Shown: piece after piece, positions 37,152-45,936 of the stretch
Numbering within the stretch: position 1 is the first letter of the stretch
Layout: every line of letters starts with the position of its first letter
Source of the DNA: Thalassolituus maritimus
GTDB lineage: Bacteria > Pseudomonadota > Gammaproteobacteria > Pseudomonadales > Oceanobacteraceae
Direction: 5' to 3'
Length of the DNA stretch: 64,000 nucleotides
Assembly: GCA_913019975.1 (NCBI GenBank)
Contig: CAJWBH010000002.1
Coordinates: 62,001 to 126,000 of the forward strand
The notes under the pieces: generated by a model
Told to the model about the DNA's origin: nothing
What the model saw: only the letters and a program-made list of their open reading frames with translations
The model's database searches: none
Translations under genes and position numbers: made by a program

Positions 37152-38348
37152 ATGACCACAATTGGTACTCCGTTCTCACCTATGGCAACCCGTGTTCTTC
37201 TCTGTGGCTCGGGAGAGCTGGGAAAAGAAGTTGCAATTGAACTGCAGCGTCTCGGCTGTGAGGTCATTGCCGTCGACCGCTACGCCAATGCGCCTGCTAT
37301 GCAGGTGGCTGATCGCAGCCATGTTATTTCAATGCTTGACGGTAAGGCTCTTCGTGAGGTGATTGAGAGTGAAAAGCCTGCTCTGATTGTTCCTGAAATT
37401 GAAGCCATTGCGACAGAAACTCTGGCTGAACTGGAGTCAGAAGGATTTAACGTGGTTCCAACTGCGCGTGCGACTCAGCTGACCATGAACCGTGAAGGTA
37501 TTCGCCGGCTCGCGGCCGAAACCTTAGAAGTACCAACATCTTCGTATCAGTTCGCCGCTTCCGATGAAGAGTACGAGGCTGCGGTAAAGTCCATCGGACT
37601 GCCATGTCTAGTGAAGCCGATCATGAGCTCCTCAGGCAAAGGCCAGAGTTTTGTTAAATCAGAAGATCAGATTAAAGCCGCCTGGGATTACGCTCAGGAA
37701 GGTGGACGTGCTGGTAAAGGTAAAGTCATCGTTGAGGGTTTTGTCGACTTCGATTTTGAAATCACTCTGTTGACGATCCGACATGATGATGGCGCTGGCA
37801 ATATCGTTACGAGCTTCTGTGATCCTATCGGGCATCGCCAGGAAGATGGCGATTATCAGGAGTCCTGGCAGCCGCAGGCAATGACGGATGCCGCTTTAGC
37901 CAAAGCAAAGCAGATTGCAGAAAAGGTCACGTCAGAACTCGGTGGTCGGGGTCTGTTTGGTGTCGAACTGTTTGTGAAAGGTGACGACGTTATCTTCAGT
38001 GAAGTGTCTCCTCGTCCGCACGATACTGGGCTGGTGACTCTGATCTCTCAGGATCTCTCTGAGTTCGCTCTGCATGCGAGAGCGATTCTTGGTTTGCCGA
38101 TTCCGAATATCGTGCAGACTGGGCCTTCAGCGTCTTCAGTTTTGCTGGTGGCCGGTGAATCGACCAATATGCAGTTTGGTAACCTGACTGCGGCATTGAG
38201 CCGACCAGATACTCAGGTACGTTTATTTGGTAAGCCTGAGGTTGCTGGTAAACGCCGATTAGGTGTTGCTCTGGCACGTAGCCAATCTATCGAGGAAGCA
38301 CGCGATACAGCGAATGCTGTGATTGCCGATATTTCTGTCACTTTATAA
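37152..38348 (+). CDS. purT: Formate-dependent GAR transformylase
   Basis: 398 residues, ATP-grasp fold. PurT makes formyl-GAR from GAR, formate and ATP in purine synthesis. Hallmarks: [20 protein letters not shown] near 14-33, [37 protein letters not shown], and [15 protein letters not shown] second ATG at codon 11 is possible. It is followed 10 bases later by the SDR gene. Confidence 0.97.
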   Translation: MTTIGTPFSPMATRVLLCGSGELGKEVAIELQRLGCEVIAVDRYANAPAMQVADRSHVISMLDGKALREVIESEKPALIVPEIEAIATETLAELESEGFNVVPTARATQLTMNREGIRRLAAETLEVPTSSYQFAASDEEYEAAVKSIGLPCLVKPIMSSSGKGQSFVKSEDQIKAAWDYAQEGGRAGKGKVIVEGFVDFDFEITLLTIRHDDGAGNIVTSFCDPIGHRQEDGDYQESWQPQAMTDAALAKAKQIAEKVTSELGGRGLFGVELFVKGDDVIFSEVSPRPHDTGLVTLISQDLSEFALHARAILGLPIPNIVQTGPSASSVLLVAGESTNMQFGNLTAALSRPDTQVRLFGKPEVAGKRRLGVALARSQSIEEARDTANAVIADISVTL

Positions 38349-38358
38349 GGACGAAACC

Positions 38359-39216
38359 ATGAAAACAGCACTCATTACCGGAGGCAGCGCTGGCCTTGGC
38401 AAGATCACTTCTGAGACTTTGGCAGGTCTTGGCTACCGGGTAGTGATTGCTGCGCGAGATGAAGTAAAAGGCCAGAGAGTGGTGCGGGAAATATTGGAAA
38501 AACATCCCTCCGCAGACGTCGAATTCGCCCAGGTTGACATGGCTGACTATGCGAGTGTGGCTGAGTTTGCAGAAACGATTGCCTCCCGCTTTGATCAGGT
38601 TGATCGTTTGATACTCAACGCTGGCTTATTTACCTCGTCGATTCGTAAGAATGACGCGGGCCATGAATATATGTTTGCGGCCACGCACATGGGGCATTTC
38701 CTGCTGACTCACAAGTTAATGCCTCTGCTTAAGCGTTCTGATGATCCCCGCTTGATCGTAACCAGTTCTGTCGCTCATTGGGTTGGTAATATTCTCGATT
38801 TTAACGCGACCATCACGAGTCCACCGCGAGGCGACCGCTTCCTGTTTAAGCAATTCCTGCTGTATGGACGCTCTAAACTAGCCAATATCCTGTTCGTTAA
38901 CGGTCTTGAAAAGCACTTGAAGGACAGTAATGTAAAAGTATTTTCTTTTCATCCAGGTGGGGTGAAAACCGAGTTTTACAGGCAGTTTCCTGATTTGTTT
39001 GTGAAGCTGTTTTTCCCATTTCTTATTTCTGAACGAAAGGGTGCTGACACGCAGATATTTCTGGCGACGGATGATTCAAAGAGCCGGAACGGTGGATATT
39101 GGTGTCGCAGAAAACCAGGTATCAGAAGCCGGTCATCGCGTAGTGAAAAGCTTACGGATGACCTCTGGGACTTCAGTAAAGAGGTTTTTGGTATTTCTAC
39201 TTTCGGTGAGTCATAA
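38359..39216 (+). CDS. Short-chain dehydrogenase/reductase
   Basis: 285 residues from the ATG at 38359 (AAGGA 8 bases before). The nucleotide site is TGGSAGLG at about 7-14, NAG is present (LILNAGLF), and the catalytic set includes Ser in VTSSVAHW and YGRSK. The group resembles retinol dehydrogenase/WW-oxidoreductase-like SDRs; the substrate is unknown. It follows purT by 10 bases, and its end overlaps the convergent diguanylate cyclase end by 6 bases. Confidence 0.9.
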   Translation: MKTALITGGSAGLGKITSETLAGLGYRVVIAARDEVKGQRVVREILEKHPSADVEFAQVDMADYASVAEFAETIASRFDQVDRLILNAGLFTSSIRKNDAGHEYMFAATHMGHFLLTHKLMPLLKRSDDPRLIVTSSVAHWVGNILDFNATITSPPRGDRFLFKQFLLYGRSKLANILFVNGLEKHLKDSNVKVFSFHPGGVKTEFYRQFPDLFVKLFFPFLISERKGADTQIFLATDDSKSRNGGYWCRRKPGIRSRSSRSEKLTDDLWDFSKEVFGISTFGES

Positions 39217-41013
39217 CAGGACGTTGGTCGATTCAGGGCTGCAGATCTGATCTCTTCCTTGTGATTTGGCCTGATACAGAAGTTCATCGGCTGCCTTAAG
39301 CAGAGTATCTGTTTCGTCCGAGCTGCCTGGTTGGCGTGCAATTACTCCAATGCTCGCGGTCACTCTGATGCTGTGACCAGAGACGGAGACAGGTACTTCT
39401 CTTATCAGGGACAGAAGAGTCTGCGCTGCTGCGCTAGCGGTGGAGAGATCTTCATCGGCCATCAGAATAATAAATTCTTCACCGCCATATCGGGCACAGA
39501 CTGCATCAAAATTTTTAGCAACTGACTGAATACGGTTAGCGATATCGATCAGGCAGGCGTCACCTGCGGGATGGCCGTAGTGATCGTTAATGGCTTTGAA
39601 GTGGTCTATATCTAACAATATCAGGCTTAACGAAGATCCGTCATAGGTAGCGTTCTGATGAAGTCGCTGAAATTCCTGATCGAAGTGGCGCCGGTTAAAC
39701 AGGCCCGTCAGCGGATCGGTGATACTCGCCTGATGCAGTTGTTCGTTGGTTTTCTCCAGCTCAACTGTTCTTTCGCGCACTAACACATCCAGTTTTTTAT
39801 TCAGCTTTTGCTGTGTTTGCAGCAACTCCGCATTGCTCAGGCGCACGGCCAGCTCGGCCTTGTGCCTCTTGTACTGTTCCCAGCGCATACGTTGAGAAAG
39901 TAATAGTGCGTAGAAAATGGCCATGATGGTAAAGCCTACGTCGCCTGCGGAGCGGGTGACGGGTGTCGACACAATCAGACCTGTTTTTTCTAATATTGTG
40001 ATGCCCATTCCTATTAACAGAAATGTACTGGCGCTGAAGCCGTAATAAGCGGGCTCGTACTGATCAAGGACTCTTATAGCCTGTGAACTGATGACGACCA
40101 GGGTAGCAAAAATGGCGTAGCCGGTAAGAAGCTTGATGGACAAGGAGTAGGGAATGTACATGGCGGCTATGGCCAGTATGACCCCGGAAGCAACAACCGC
40201 ATTGAGGGCTTTAGAATACCCTGGACGGCTACGAGGCAAGTCGAGTGTCCTTTGTATGTAAAATATGCAGGACAGCGCAACGAGTGCATACGACCACGAC
40301 AGAAAGTGGTTACTGTGTCGCCGGAGGCTTTCGAATGCGTATGCGTTTATGTAGCCCTGAAAGTAAGCGAAGATGCTGACCAAAGTAATAAGGAAGGCCG
40401 AATACCAGAAATATGAGGGTTCTCTGAGCTGGGCAAACAGAAGCAGATGGTAGAGGGCAATCCCCACTAATATGCCGTACATCATCATGTCGAATACGGT
40501 TGTCCGGACCGAAGATGATACGAACGCACTTTGCGCCCAAAGTGCCAGCGGTACATTGAGAGTCGCCTCGGTTTTCACACGGACAATTATCTGGTGCTCA
40601 CTCATCGCAGGGAGTCGGAAATCGGCAAGCAGATGTGGATGCTGTATCTTCTGAGCACTTGCAGGGCGTGTGTCACCCAACTGATGAAGGGTCTCATTGC
40701 CTGATTCATCTTTAATATACACATCCACTTCATCGAGCAGAGGGTAGGGGAAATCGAGAATCAGGTTTTGTGTCTCGGATGAGGTATTGCGCACGGCAAA
40801 GCGGATCCAGAGGTTATCTGGGTTGAATCCGAAAGTAAGTGTATCGCGGGCGACTTCCCAGTCGGTATTCATTTGCGGACGATCTGGAGATGCCTGCAAC
40901 CTGTATTCCAGCCCTCCTTCGAGGTTGTAGTGTTCGAACGAGTTTCCCGTAATGACTGTGAGTGCCTGCGTTGGCATGCAGAACAGTAATACGAGAAACA
41001 GTGTTAGTCGCAT
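39211..41013 (-). CDS. 7TMR-DISM diguanylate cyclase
   Basis: 600 residues from the ATG at 41013, chosen because a signal peptide begins there (MRLTLFLVLLFCMPTQA); TTG/ATG starts up to 41082 are open. Order: DISM extracellular sensor domain (~25-165), seven membrane helices (~170-375), a coiled coil (~385-425), and a GGDEF domain ending in ARYGGEEF, which should make c-di-GMP. The residues before GGEEF (KNFD) do not match a clean RxxD inhibitory site. DISM sensors often bind carbohydrate-like or other small ligands. It is a single-gene unit. Confidence 0.9.
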   Translation of the reverse strand: MRLTLFLVLLFCMPTQALTVITGNSFEHYNLEGGLEYRLQASPDRPQMNTDWEVARDTLTFGFNPDNLWIRFAVRNTSSETQNLILDFPYPLLDEVDVYIKDESGNETLHQLGDTRPASAQKIQHPHLLADFRLPAMSEHQIIVRVKTEATLNVPLALWAQSAFVSSSVRTTVFDMMMYGILVGIALYHLLLFAQLREPSYFWYSAFLITLVSIFAYFQGYINAYAFESLRRHSNHFLSWSYALVALSCIFYIQRTLDLPRSRPGYSKALNAVVASGVILAIAAMYIPYSLSIKLLTGYAIFATLVVISSQAIRVLDQYEPAYYGFSASTFLLIGMGITILEKTGLIVSTPVTRSAGDVGFTIMAIFYALLLSQRMRWEQYKRHKAELAVRLSNAELLQTQQKLNKKLDVLVRERTVELEKTNEQLHQASITDPLTGLFNRRHFDQEFQRLHQNATYDGSSLSLILLDIDHFKAINDHYGHPAGDACLIDIANRIQSVAKNFDAVCARYGGEEFIILMADEDLSTASAAAQTLLSLIREVPVSVSGHSIRVTASIGVIARQPGSSDETDTLLKAADELLYQAKSQGRDQICSPESTNVLL

Positions 41014-41177
41014 ATCGGGATAGTCCAGTGACGGAAGATTGAGGTAGTCAGTCATGTGTGTCAGCGAGTATGTCGTTTCCAAGCCGTTCTACTCATAAAA
41101 AACCCGCTGTAACAAAGGTAGTTCAGAAATGTAGAATGCGCAGCATAGGCTGGATAGTTAAGAGATATTTTGAGTGC

Positions 41178-41208
41178 TTGACCTGAGAGTTACTCGCAGG
41201 TTTATCGT
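41178..41208 (+). promoter_or_regulatory. MerR-type promoter with 19-base spacer and internal operator
   Basis: TTGACC (-35, 41178-41183), a 19-base spacer, TATCGT (-10, 41203-41208). The dyad ACCTGAGAGT-T-ACTCGCAGGT (41181-41201) fills the spacer with a single mismatch. This is the classical layout of metal-activated MerR-family promoters, where the protein untwists an overlong spacer. Confidence 0.8.
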
Positions 41209-41243
41209 ACACTGAGTTCGAAGCTAAACAGGTGAGTGAGTGT

Positions 41244-41648
41244 ATGAAAGCGAGTGAGCTTGCGAAAAGGTTTGCCGTGAACGTGAATACCGTTCGGCAT
41301 TATGTGCGGTCGGGGCTGCTGACACCCGGTAAAGATGCTTCGGGGTATCATAGTTTTGGCCACGAAGAAGTCAGGCGACTCTCGTTTATTTTGAGGGCTC
41401 GGGCGCTGGGCTTCACGCTGGATGATATCCAGCAACTGCTTTCGGATGCTACCCAGGGGCAGTCTCTTTGCCCTCATGCCCGTGAATTGATTGAGCTCAG
41501 GTTGAGAGAGGCTCAGGAAAAACTGATTAATATGCAGGCTTTGGTAAAGCGTATGGAGTCTGCGGTGGAAGAGTGGAAGAAATTACCGGACTGTTCCCCT
41601 TGTGGCGACCATATTTGCCATCTGATTGAAGGAGGTCACTATGAGTGA
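41244..41648 (+). CDS. MerR-family metal-responsive regulator
   Basis: 134 residues from the ATG at 41244. Winged helix: MKASELAKRFAVNVNTVRHY and RRLSFILRARALGFTLDDIQQLL are textbook MerR. Metal ligands probably include C76 (SLCPH), C117 and C120 (DCSPC), H123 and C125, a layout close to ZntR, so zinc is the favoured ligand but cadmium or others are possible. The downstream permease starts inside its 3' end (8-base overlap). A 19-base-spacer promoter lies directly upstream. Confidence 0.9.
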   Translation: MKASELAKRFAVNVNTVRHYVRSGLLTPGKDASGYHSFGHEEVRRLSFILRARALGFTLDDIQQLLSDATQGQSLCPHARELIELRLREAQEKLINMQALVKRMESAVEEWKKLPDCSPCGDHICHLIEGGHYE

Positions 41649-42843
41649 CGATAAGAAAAGCTGCTGCAGTGCGTCATCTCCGGCAGACACGTGCTCAGAT
41701 ACTTCCAGTAAGCCTGCGGCAGAAAGTACTGGTTGTTGCGCTGGCAAGCCAAAAGAGCCTGTCAGTAGCTGCTGTGGGTCCGATACGCCTGTTTCGAGCG
41801 ACGATGCTTCCTGCTGTGCCCCCGCAGACAAGCAACGCCGGGACTGGATAATGTGGACTTGCTTGCCTGCGGTTGTTCTGGGCTATTTGGGTTTTCTGGT
41901 TATCGGTCACACGGATCAGTACCCTGACTGGTTAGGAAGCATGCTCCATACGAGTTATGAAATGGTGAATGCCATGTGGTGGGGGATACTGTCTGCTGCC
42001 TTCTTCGTCGGCATCCTCGGGCGGATTCCGCGAGAAGCGATCATGTCGGTACTCGGCAGGGGAGGCAGTAAGCGCGGTATATTCCGGGCGACGCTCGCCG
42101 GGCTGCTGCTTGACTTGTGCAACCATGGCATCCTGATGGTCGCGATGAAACTGTATGAGCGTGGAGCGAGTATCGGACAGGTGATGGCGTTCCTTATCGC
42201 CAGTCCATGGAATTCCCTGACACTGACACTTATTCTCGTCGGTTTGATCGGCCTGCAATGGACGTTACTGTTTATCCTTGCATCATTGGTGATCGCCTGG
42301 ATCAGCGGTTGGATTTTTGATCGCTTGTGTGACCGGGGTGTCCTGCCCGGAAACCCTAACACTGTGGAGTTTGACGACATTGCGTTCTGGCCGTCTGTGA
42401 AAGCATCCTGGAAGGAACACGACTGGCGTCCTAAGGCCTTGCTCCAGATGTTCTGGGGCGGATTGAAGGAATCCAGAATGGTGCTGAGATGGGTGGTTTT
42501 TGGCGTTGTACTGGTCGCATTAATCCGGGCTTTTGTACCGCCCGAGAGTTTTGGTGTGTGGTTTGGGGCAAGTATGTCTGGGCTGCTATTGACCCTGCTG
42601 GCCACAACGCTCATTGAGGTCTGCTCTGAGGGATCGAGCCCCATCGCTGCCGACCTGTTCAATCGAGCCGGGGCTCCTGGGAACGCGTTCACCTTTCTGA
42701 TGGCTGGTGCAGCGACAGACTATACAGAGATTATGGCGTTGAAAGATACGACACGTAGCTGGAAGATTGCACTGTTTTTGCCTCTGGTTACGGTGCCGCA
42801 GGTTTTGGCTATCGGTTGGATTATGAACGTGGCAGGTGCGTGA
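41641..42843 (+). CDS. Permease (UPF0718/ArsP-like) with Cys-pair-rich N-terminus
   Basis: 400 residues from the ATG at 41641 (AAGGAGG about 6 bases before). The first ~65 residues are cytosolic and carry CC pairs at 8-9, 32-33, 44-45 and 58-59 plus C18, which should bind soft metals. Then about eight to ten helices of the DUF318/ArsP-like permease family, with conserved GLLLDLCNHGILMVAMKLYERG and LIEVCSEGSSPIAADLF. It lies directly behind a MerR regulator, so it is probably an exporter of metal ions or organometal compounds. The Cys-rich tail may hand cargo to the channel. Confidence 0.85.
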   Translation: MSDDKKSCCSASSPADTCSDTSSKPAAESTGCCAGKPKEPVSSCCGSDTPVSSDDASCCAPADKQRRDWIMWTCLPAVVLGYLGFLVIGHTDQYPDWLGSMLHTSYEMVNAMWWGILSAAFFVGILGRIPREAIMSVLGRGGSKRGIFRATLAGLLLDLCNHGILMVAMKLYERGASIGQVMAFLIASPWNSLTLTLILVGLIGLQWTLLFILASLVIAWISGWIFDRLCDRGVLPGNPNTVEFDDIAFWPSVKASWKEHDWRPKALLQMFWGGLKESRMVLRWVVFGVVLVALIRAFVPPESFGVWFGASMSGLLLTLLATTLIEVCSEGSSPIAADLFNRAGAPGNAFTFLMAGAATDYTEIMALKDTTRSWKIALFLPLVTVPQVLAIGWIMNVAGA

Positions 42844-42908
42844 CACTTGCAGGAACTCCCGGGTAAATGGATACTCTGTATAAGTATTGAATAACTTTGG
42901 AGTTCCAT

Positions 42909-43502
42909 ATGCGCATGTCTCGTCGAGTTTTTCGTTCTGGATTGGTTGGGGTGACGGCAGCGCTTGCTGTCGCAGGATGCTCAAGTACTCAGGTGGATCA
43001 TGCGGCCGGGCGCTCACCAAAACTAATCCCTCAGACCTTTTTTGAAGGGAAAATCTGTGCCGATGGCGTGGTTCGTGATCGCAGTGGTGAAGAAATACGT
43101 TCGTTTAACGCACGTATCGATGCCAGCTGGGATGAGAATGGTGTTGGTACATTGGATGAGGTATTTTACTTCTACGATGAACCGGGTGCAGAAGCCAAGC
43201 GTGAAACCCGGGTCTGGACCCTTACGCCAGCGCGGGAAGGTGGGCGAGAGGTACTCAGTGCCAAAGCCTCGGATGTTCCTGAGGCAACCACCATGGAGTG
43301 GGCGGGTAACGCGATTCACATGGCATACACTCTACGTTATGGTGAGCCAGGTGATACGATTGATCTGAATATGGACGACTGGATGTTTCATGTCGCTGAT
43401 GGTGTGGTTGTTAATGAAACGCGCATGACCAAATTCGGCATCCATGTTGGGCAGATATTGCTGGTGATGCGGAAGGTCAGCCCAGATACGAAGTGCCTGT
43501 AG
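42909..43502 (+). CDS. DUF3833-type lipoprotein
   Basis: 197 residues from the ATG at 42909 (GGAG 8 bases before). Signal peptide with lipobox ALAVAG-C about residue 23. The rest fits DUF3833: PQTFFEGKICADGVVRDRSG, then WDENGVGTLDEVFYFYDE and MDDWMFHVADGVVVNETRMTKFGIHVG. Function unknown; probably bound to the outer-membrane inner face. Followed 32 bases later by the VOC gene. Confidence 0.85.
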   Translation: MRMSRRVFRSGLVGVTAALAVAGCSSTQVDHAAGRSPKLIPQTFFEGKICADGVVRDRSGEEIRSFNARIDASWDENGVGTLDEVFYFYDEPGAEAKRETRVWTLTPAREGGREVLSAKASDVPEATTMEWAGNAIHMAYTLRYGEPGDTIDLNMDDWMFHVADGVVVNETRMTKFGIHVGQILLVMRKVSPDTKCL

Positions 43503-43534
43503 GTGCTTAGGCACACTATGCCGAAGGAGTAACC

Positions 43535-43930
43535 GTGATTGACCACCTGAGTACATATGCCCGTGACTTTCTGAAAACCAGAGATTTTTATGCGGCTGCC
43601 TTTGAACCGTTAGGGTACTCGGTGCAGATGGAGTTTATTGCCACCTGGAACCGGTATTTTCCAACTCAGAGAATGTGTGCCTTTGGCCCTGAGGGGAAGC
43701 CAGTGTTCTGGGTTATTGAGGTGAAAGAGACATATACACCACGCCACGTTGCTTTTTCTGCCAAAGACCGTACTGGGGTCGATGACTTCTATTCTGCTGC
43801 GATGAGTCAGGGAGCTGAATGCAACGGAGAGCCGGGATTACGCCCACAATACCATGAGCATTATTACGGCGCCTTTGTGATTGACCCGGATGGCAATAAC
43901 ATTGAGGCTGTCTGTCACACTCCAGGGTGA
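43535..43930 (+). CDS. VOC-family (glyoxalase-fold) protein
   Basis: 131 residues starting with GTG (AAGGAG 6 bases before). Two beta-alpha-beta modules: LSTYARDFLKTRDFYAAAFEPLGY and RHVAFSAKDRTGVDDFYSAAMSQG, ending YYGAFVIDPDGNNIEAVCH, which is the usual closing motif. Metal-dependent enzyme or binding protein of unknown substrate. Its end overlaps the convergent TetR gene by 16 bases. Confidence 0.88.
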   Translation: MIDHLSTYARDFLKTRDFYAAAFEPLGYSVQMEFIATWNRYFPTQRMCAFGPEGKPVFWVIEVKETYTPRHVAFSAKDRTGVDDFYSAAMSQGAECNGEPGLRPQYHEHYYGAFVIDPDGNNIEAVCHTPG

Positions 43931-44517
43931 CTGGTCATTCTCAGTATGAGCGAGCTTGCAACATCATTCAGCCGGGTGATTTCAGTCACCCTGTTGTCTG
44001 TCTTTTCCGTCATGAAGGTCTGCAATATCAGCTCGTTAATCCCTGCCACCAGTGCCAGAGCTTCCTGTCTTGATAAGGCGTGATTCAGCTCAGCGGATGA
44101 GCGCCTCAAATTTGTCTGGTTGCTGAGAAACTCCGAAAAGGTCTGACTGATCTCTCGTCTTACTTCCAGACCGCTCTGGCCGAGAGCCGCCACCTCTACG
44201 TATAAGGCGTACATAAGAGTGGGGTGTTCGGCGATGAACTGCAGATACCCAGATGTCACTTTTTTCACAGTTTGCGGCCAGTCATCAGCCGCATCGTACG
44301 AGCTGATGATACTTTTCATTATGCGCTGGCTTGTCGTTCGAGCCAGCGCCAACAGACATTCGTCTTTGTTCGTAAAGTGCTCGTAGAAGGTGCGTCGCGA
44401 TACTTTGGCACTGCTGGTGATATCAGCCAGGGTAACGTCGCGATAGCGCTTCGTCGCCATTGCATTTTCCAGTGCGTAAAGGAGCCTGTCTTTATGATCC
44501 CTGGCAGGTGCAGTCAT
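43915..44517 (-). CDS. TetR-family regulator, divergent from the MpaB-type oxygenase
   Basis: 200 residues. The HTH is VTLADITSSAKVSRRTFYEH, about residues 28-47. The C-terminal part is a typical ligand-binding helical domain. Two identical-pattern palindromes in the 140-base divergent region strongly suggest that it represses itself and the oxygenase gene. Confidence 0.9.
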   Translation of the reverse strand: MTAPARDHKDRLLYALENAMATKRYRDVTLADITSSAKVSRRTFYEHFTNKDECLLALARTTSQRIMKSIISSYDAADDWPQTVKKVTSGYLQFIAEHPTLMYALYVEVAALGQSGLEVRREISQTFSEFLSNQTNLRRSSAELNHALSRQEALALVAGINELILQTFMTEKTDNRVTEITRLNDVASSLILRMTSHPGV

Positions 44518-44563
44518 GCGCTTTTTTCATACCGCTTATCGTAATTTCACTCAAGTATAGCGG

Positions 44564-44583
44564 CTGGTACTTGACAGTACCAG
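44564..44583. promoter_or_regulatory. TetR operator 1 (TGGTAC-N6-GTACCA)
   Basis: Core TGGTAC-N6-GTACCA at 44565-44582, flanked by C/G to make a longer dyad. TTGACA inside it (44571-44576) could be the -35 of the plus-strand oxygenase gene, with TAGGTT (44594-44599) as -10 at 17 bases. Confidence 0.75.
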
Positions 44584-44597
44584 TGCTCGTGGATAGG

Positions 44598-44617
44598 TTG
44601 GTACGCAAGAGTACCAG
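44598..44617. promoter_or_regulatory. TetR operator 2 (TGGTAC-N6-GTACCA)
   Basis: Core TGGTAC-N6-GTACCA at 44599-44616, the same arms and spacer length as operator 1, 34 bases further on. It begins at the proposed -10 and would cover the start of the oxygenase transcript. Confidence 0.75.
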
Positions 44618-44658
44618 TTTGATCTTCCAGATCTGGTGAAACTTCAGGGAAACTGTCT

Positions 44659-45855
44659 ATGAATACTCCAGAGCGTCACGGAATCCATATCCATACTGCC
44701 AGAAAAATAGCATCTCCCATTTTGCTGACGATAAAAGATAAAGCAGCTGCCGAGCCTAATTCAGTCGAGTGGCGGGAATTGGGCAAGCAGCTTCTTTGCG
44801 GCGACCCATTAGCTGATGACGTGGCGGCGTGGTTGGCGACGAGCGAAGGTAGATGGTCAGTCATAGAGCACGCTTTGAAAGGCGGCGCGGAAGATGTCTC
44901 GTCATTACCACCTGAGTTGCAAGCCTTTATTCACTATGCGAACCAGCTTCCGGATTGGCTTGATGAGGAGGCATTGAGCCGAGGTTGTGCTGTCGTTGCC
45001 AGGTCAGGTAAGACGGGTATGCGTATCCTTCGGGATTTCGGTTTGATGGCTGGCTACCAGGCCAGCGCAATTAATCAGACTCTGTTGAAAACGGGTGCTC
45101 TTGAAAAGGGTGCACAGCGCAGAGTCGCTGAAACAACGAAATGGTGGATGGATTGTACTGAGCCGGGTTCTGTCCTGCCCGGTGGCCAGGGCTTCTCTAC
45201 GACTCTGCGCGTCCGACTTATTCATGCCATGGTCCGGCGGCAACTCTCGGTACGCAAAGACTGGGACCATGATTATCTGGGCCTGCCAGTAAACCAACTG
45301 GATATGCAGGTCACTTACCTTGCGTTCTCAGTTATGTTTCTTCTTGGTCAGCGTGTGCTCGGCGTACCTGTTTCGAAGGAGGAGGGTGCGTACGTTATGC
45401 ACCTTTGGCGCTACATAGGTTGGCTGATGGGGCTGGACGAATCTCTGCTGGTCGACAATGAGCAAGAGGGGCGCATTGCTTTATATCGTAACCTGCTGAG
45501 TCAGGCTCAGGCAGATGAGGGCTCCAAGCAGCTCGCACAGGCGCTGATGGATGAACCTCTGGAGCGTTACTATCCAAACGCGCAATGGCTACGAAGTCAC
45601 TGGGATAAAGAGGTCCATCTCAGTATCCTAAGGCTGTTTGTTGGATCTCAAGGCATGCGCACATTGGGTTTACCTCCGTGTCGCTGGCCCTGGTATCCGT
45701 TTCTTTTTGCGCCGCTAAACGCACTCGCGCATACGTTTTTTCGACTTCTGCCCGGTGGGCGTGCATGGCTGACCCGCCGCGGTCGGCGGGCGCAGGAACG
45801 CATGCTTAAGATACTGTTTGGTGCCTACAAACCTCAGATCAGGCAGGTTAGCTGA
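44659..45855 (+). CDS. MpaB/latex-clearing-protein-like oxygenase (DUF2236)
   Basis: 398 residues, helical, heme-type oxygenase family. The RLIHAMVRRQL segment (about 193-203) resembles the region with the proximal heme His in latex clearing proteins, and NQLDMQVTYLAFSVMFLLGQR follows as expected. No signal peptide is obvious. Substrate unknown; family members cleave polyisoprene or act in secondary metabolism. It is divergent from a TetR regulator with two operators between. Confidence 0.82.
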   Translation: MNTPERHGIHIHTARKIASPILLTIKDKAAAEPNSVEWRELGKQLLCGDPLADDVAAWLATSEGRWSVIEHALKGGAEDVSSLPPELQAFIHYANQLPDWLDEEALSRGCAVVARSGKTGMRILRDFGLMAGYQASAINQTLLKTGALEKGAQRRVAETTKWWMDCTEPGSVLPGGQGFSTTLRVRLIHAMVRRQLSVRKDWDHDYLGLPVNQLDMQVTYLAFSVMFLLGQRVLGVPVSKEEGAYVMHLWRYIGWLMGLDESLLVDNEQEGRIALYRNLLSQAQADEGSKQLAQALMDEPLERYYPNAQWLRSHWDKEVHLSILRLFVGSQGMRTLGLPPCRWPWYPFLFAPLNALAHTFFRLLPGGRAWLTRRGRRAQERMLKILFGAYKPQIRQVS

Positions 45856-45936
45856 ACATGTATTTTTATCTGGTGTGTTGAAATTATCGATGAACTCAGA
45901 GAATCCGAGCCTTCATTCTACAATAGAGCAATTACG

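Noticed and set aside
39090-39216. Frameshift near the end of the SDR gene (Arg/Ser-rich stretch)
   Set aside because: The tail still ends in a typical LWDFSKEV segment for this SDR group and no better frame continues, so the gene is probably intact.
41955-42692. 245-codon open frame on the minus strand
   Set aside because: Antisense to the UPF0718-like permease, which has clear family motifs, a good ribosome site and a coupled regulator.
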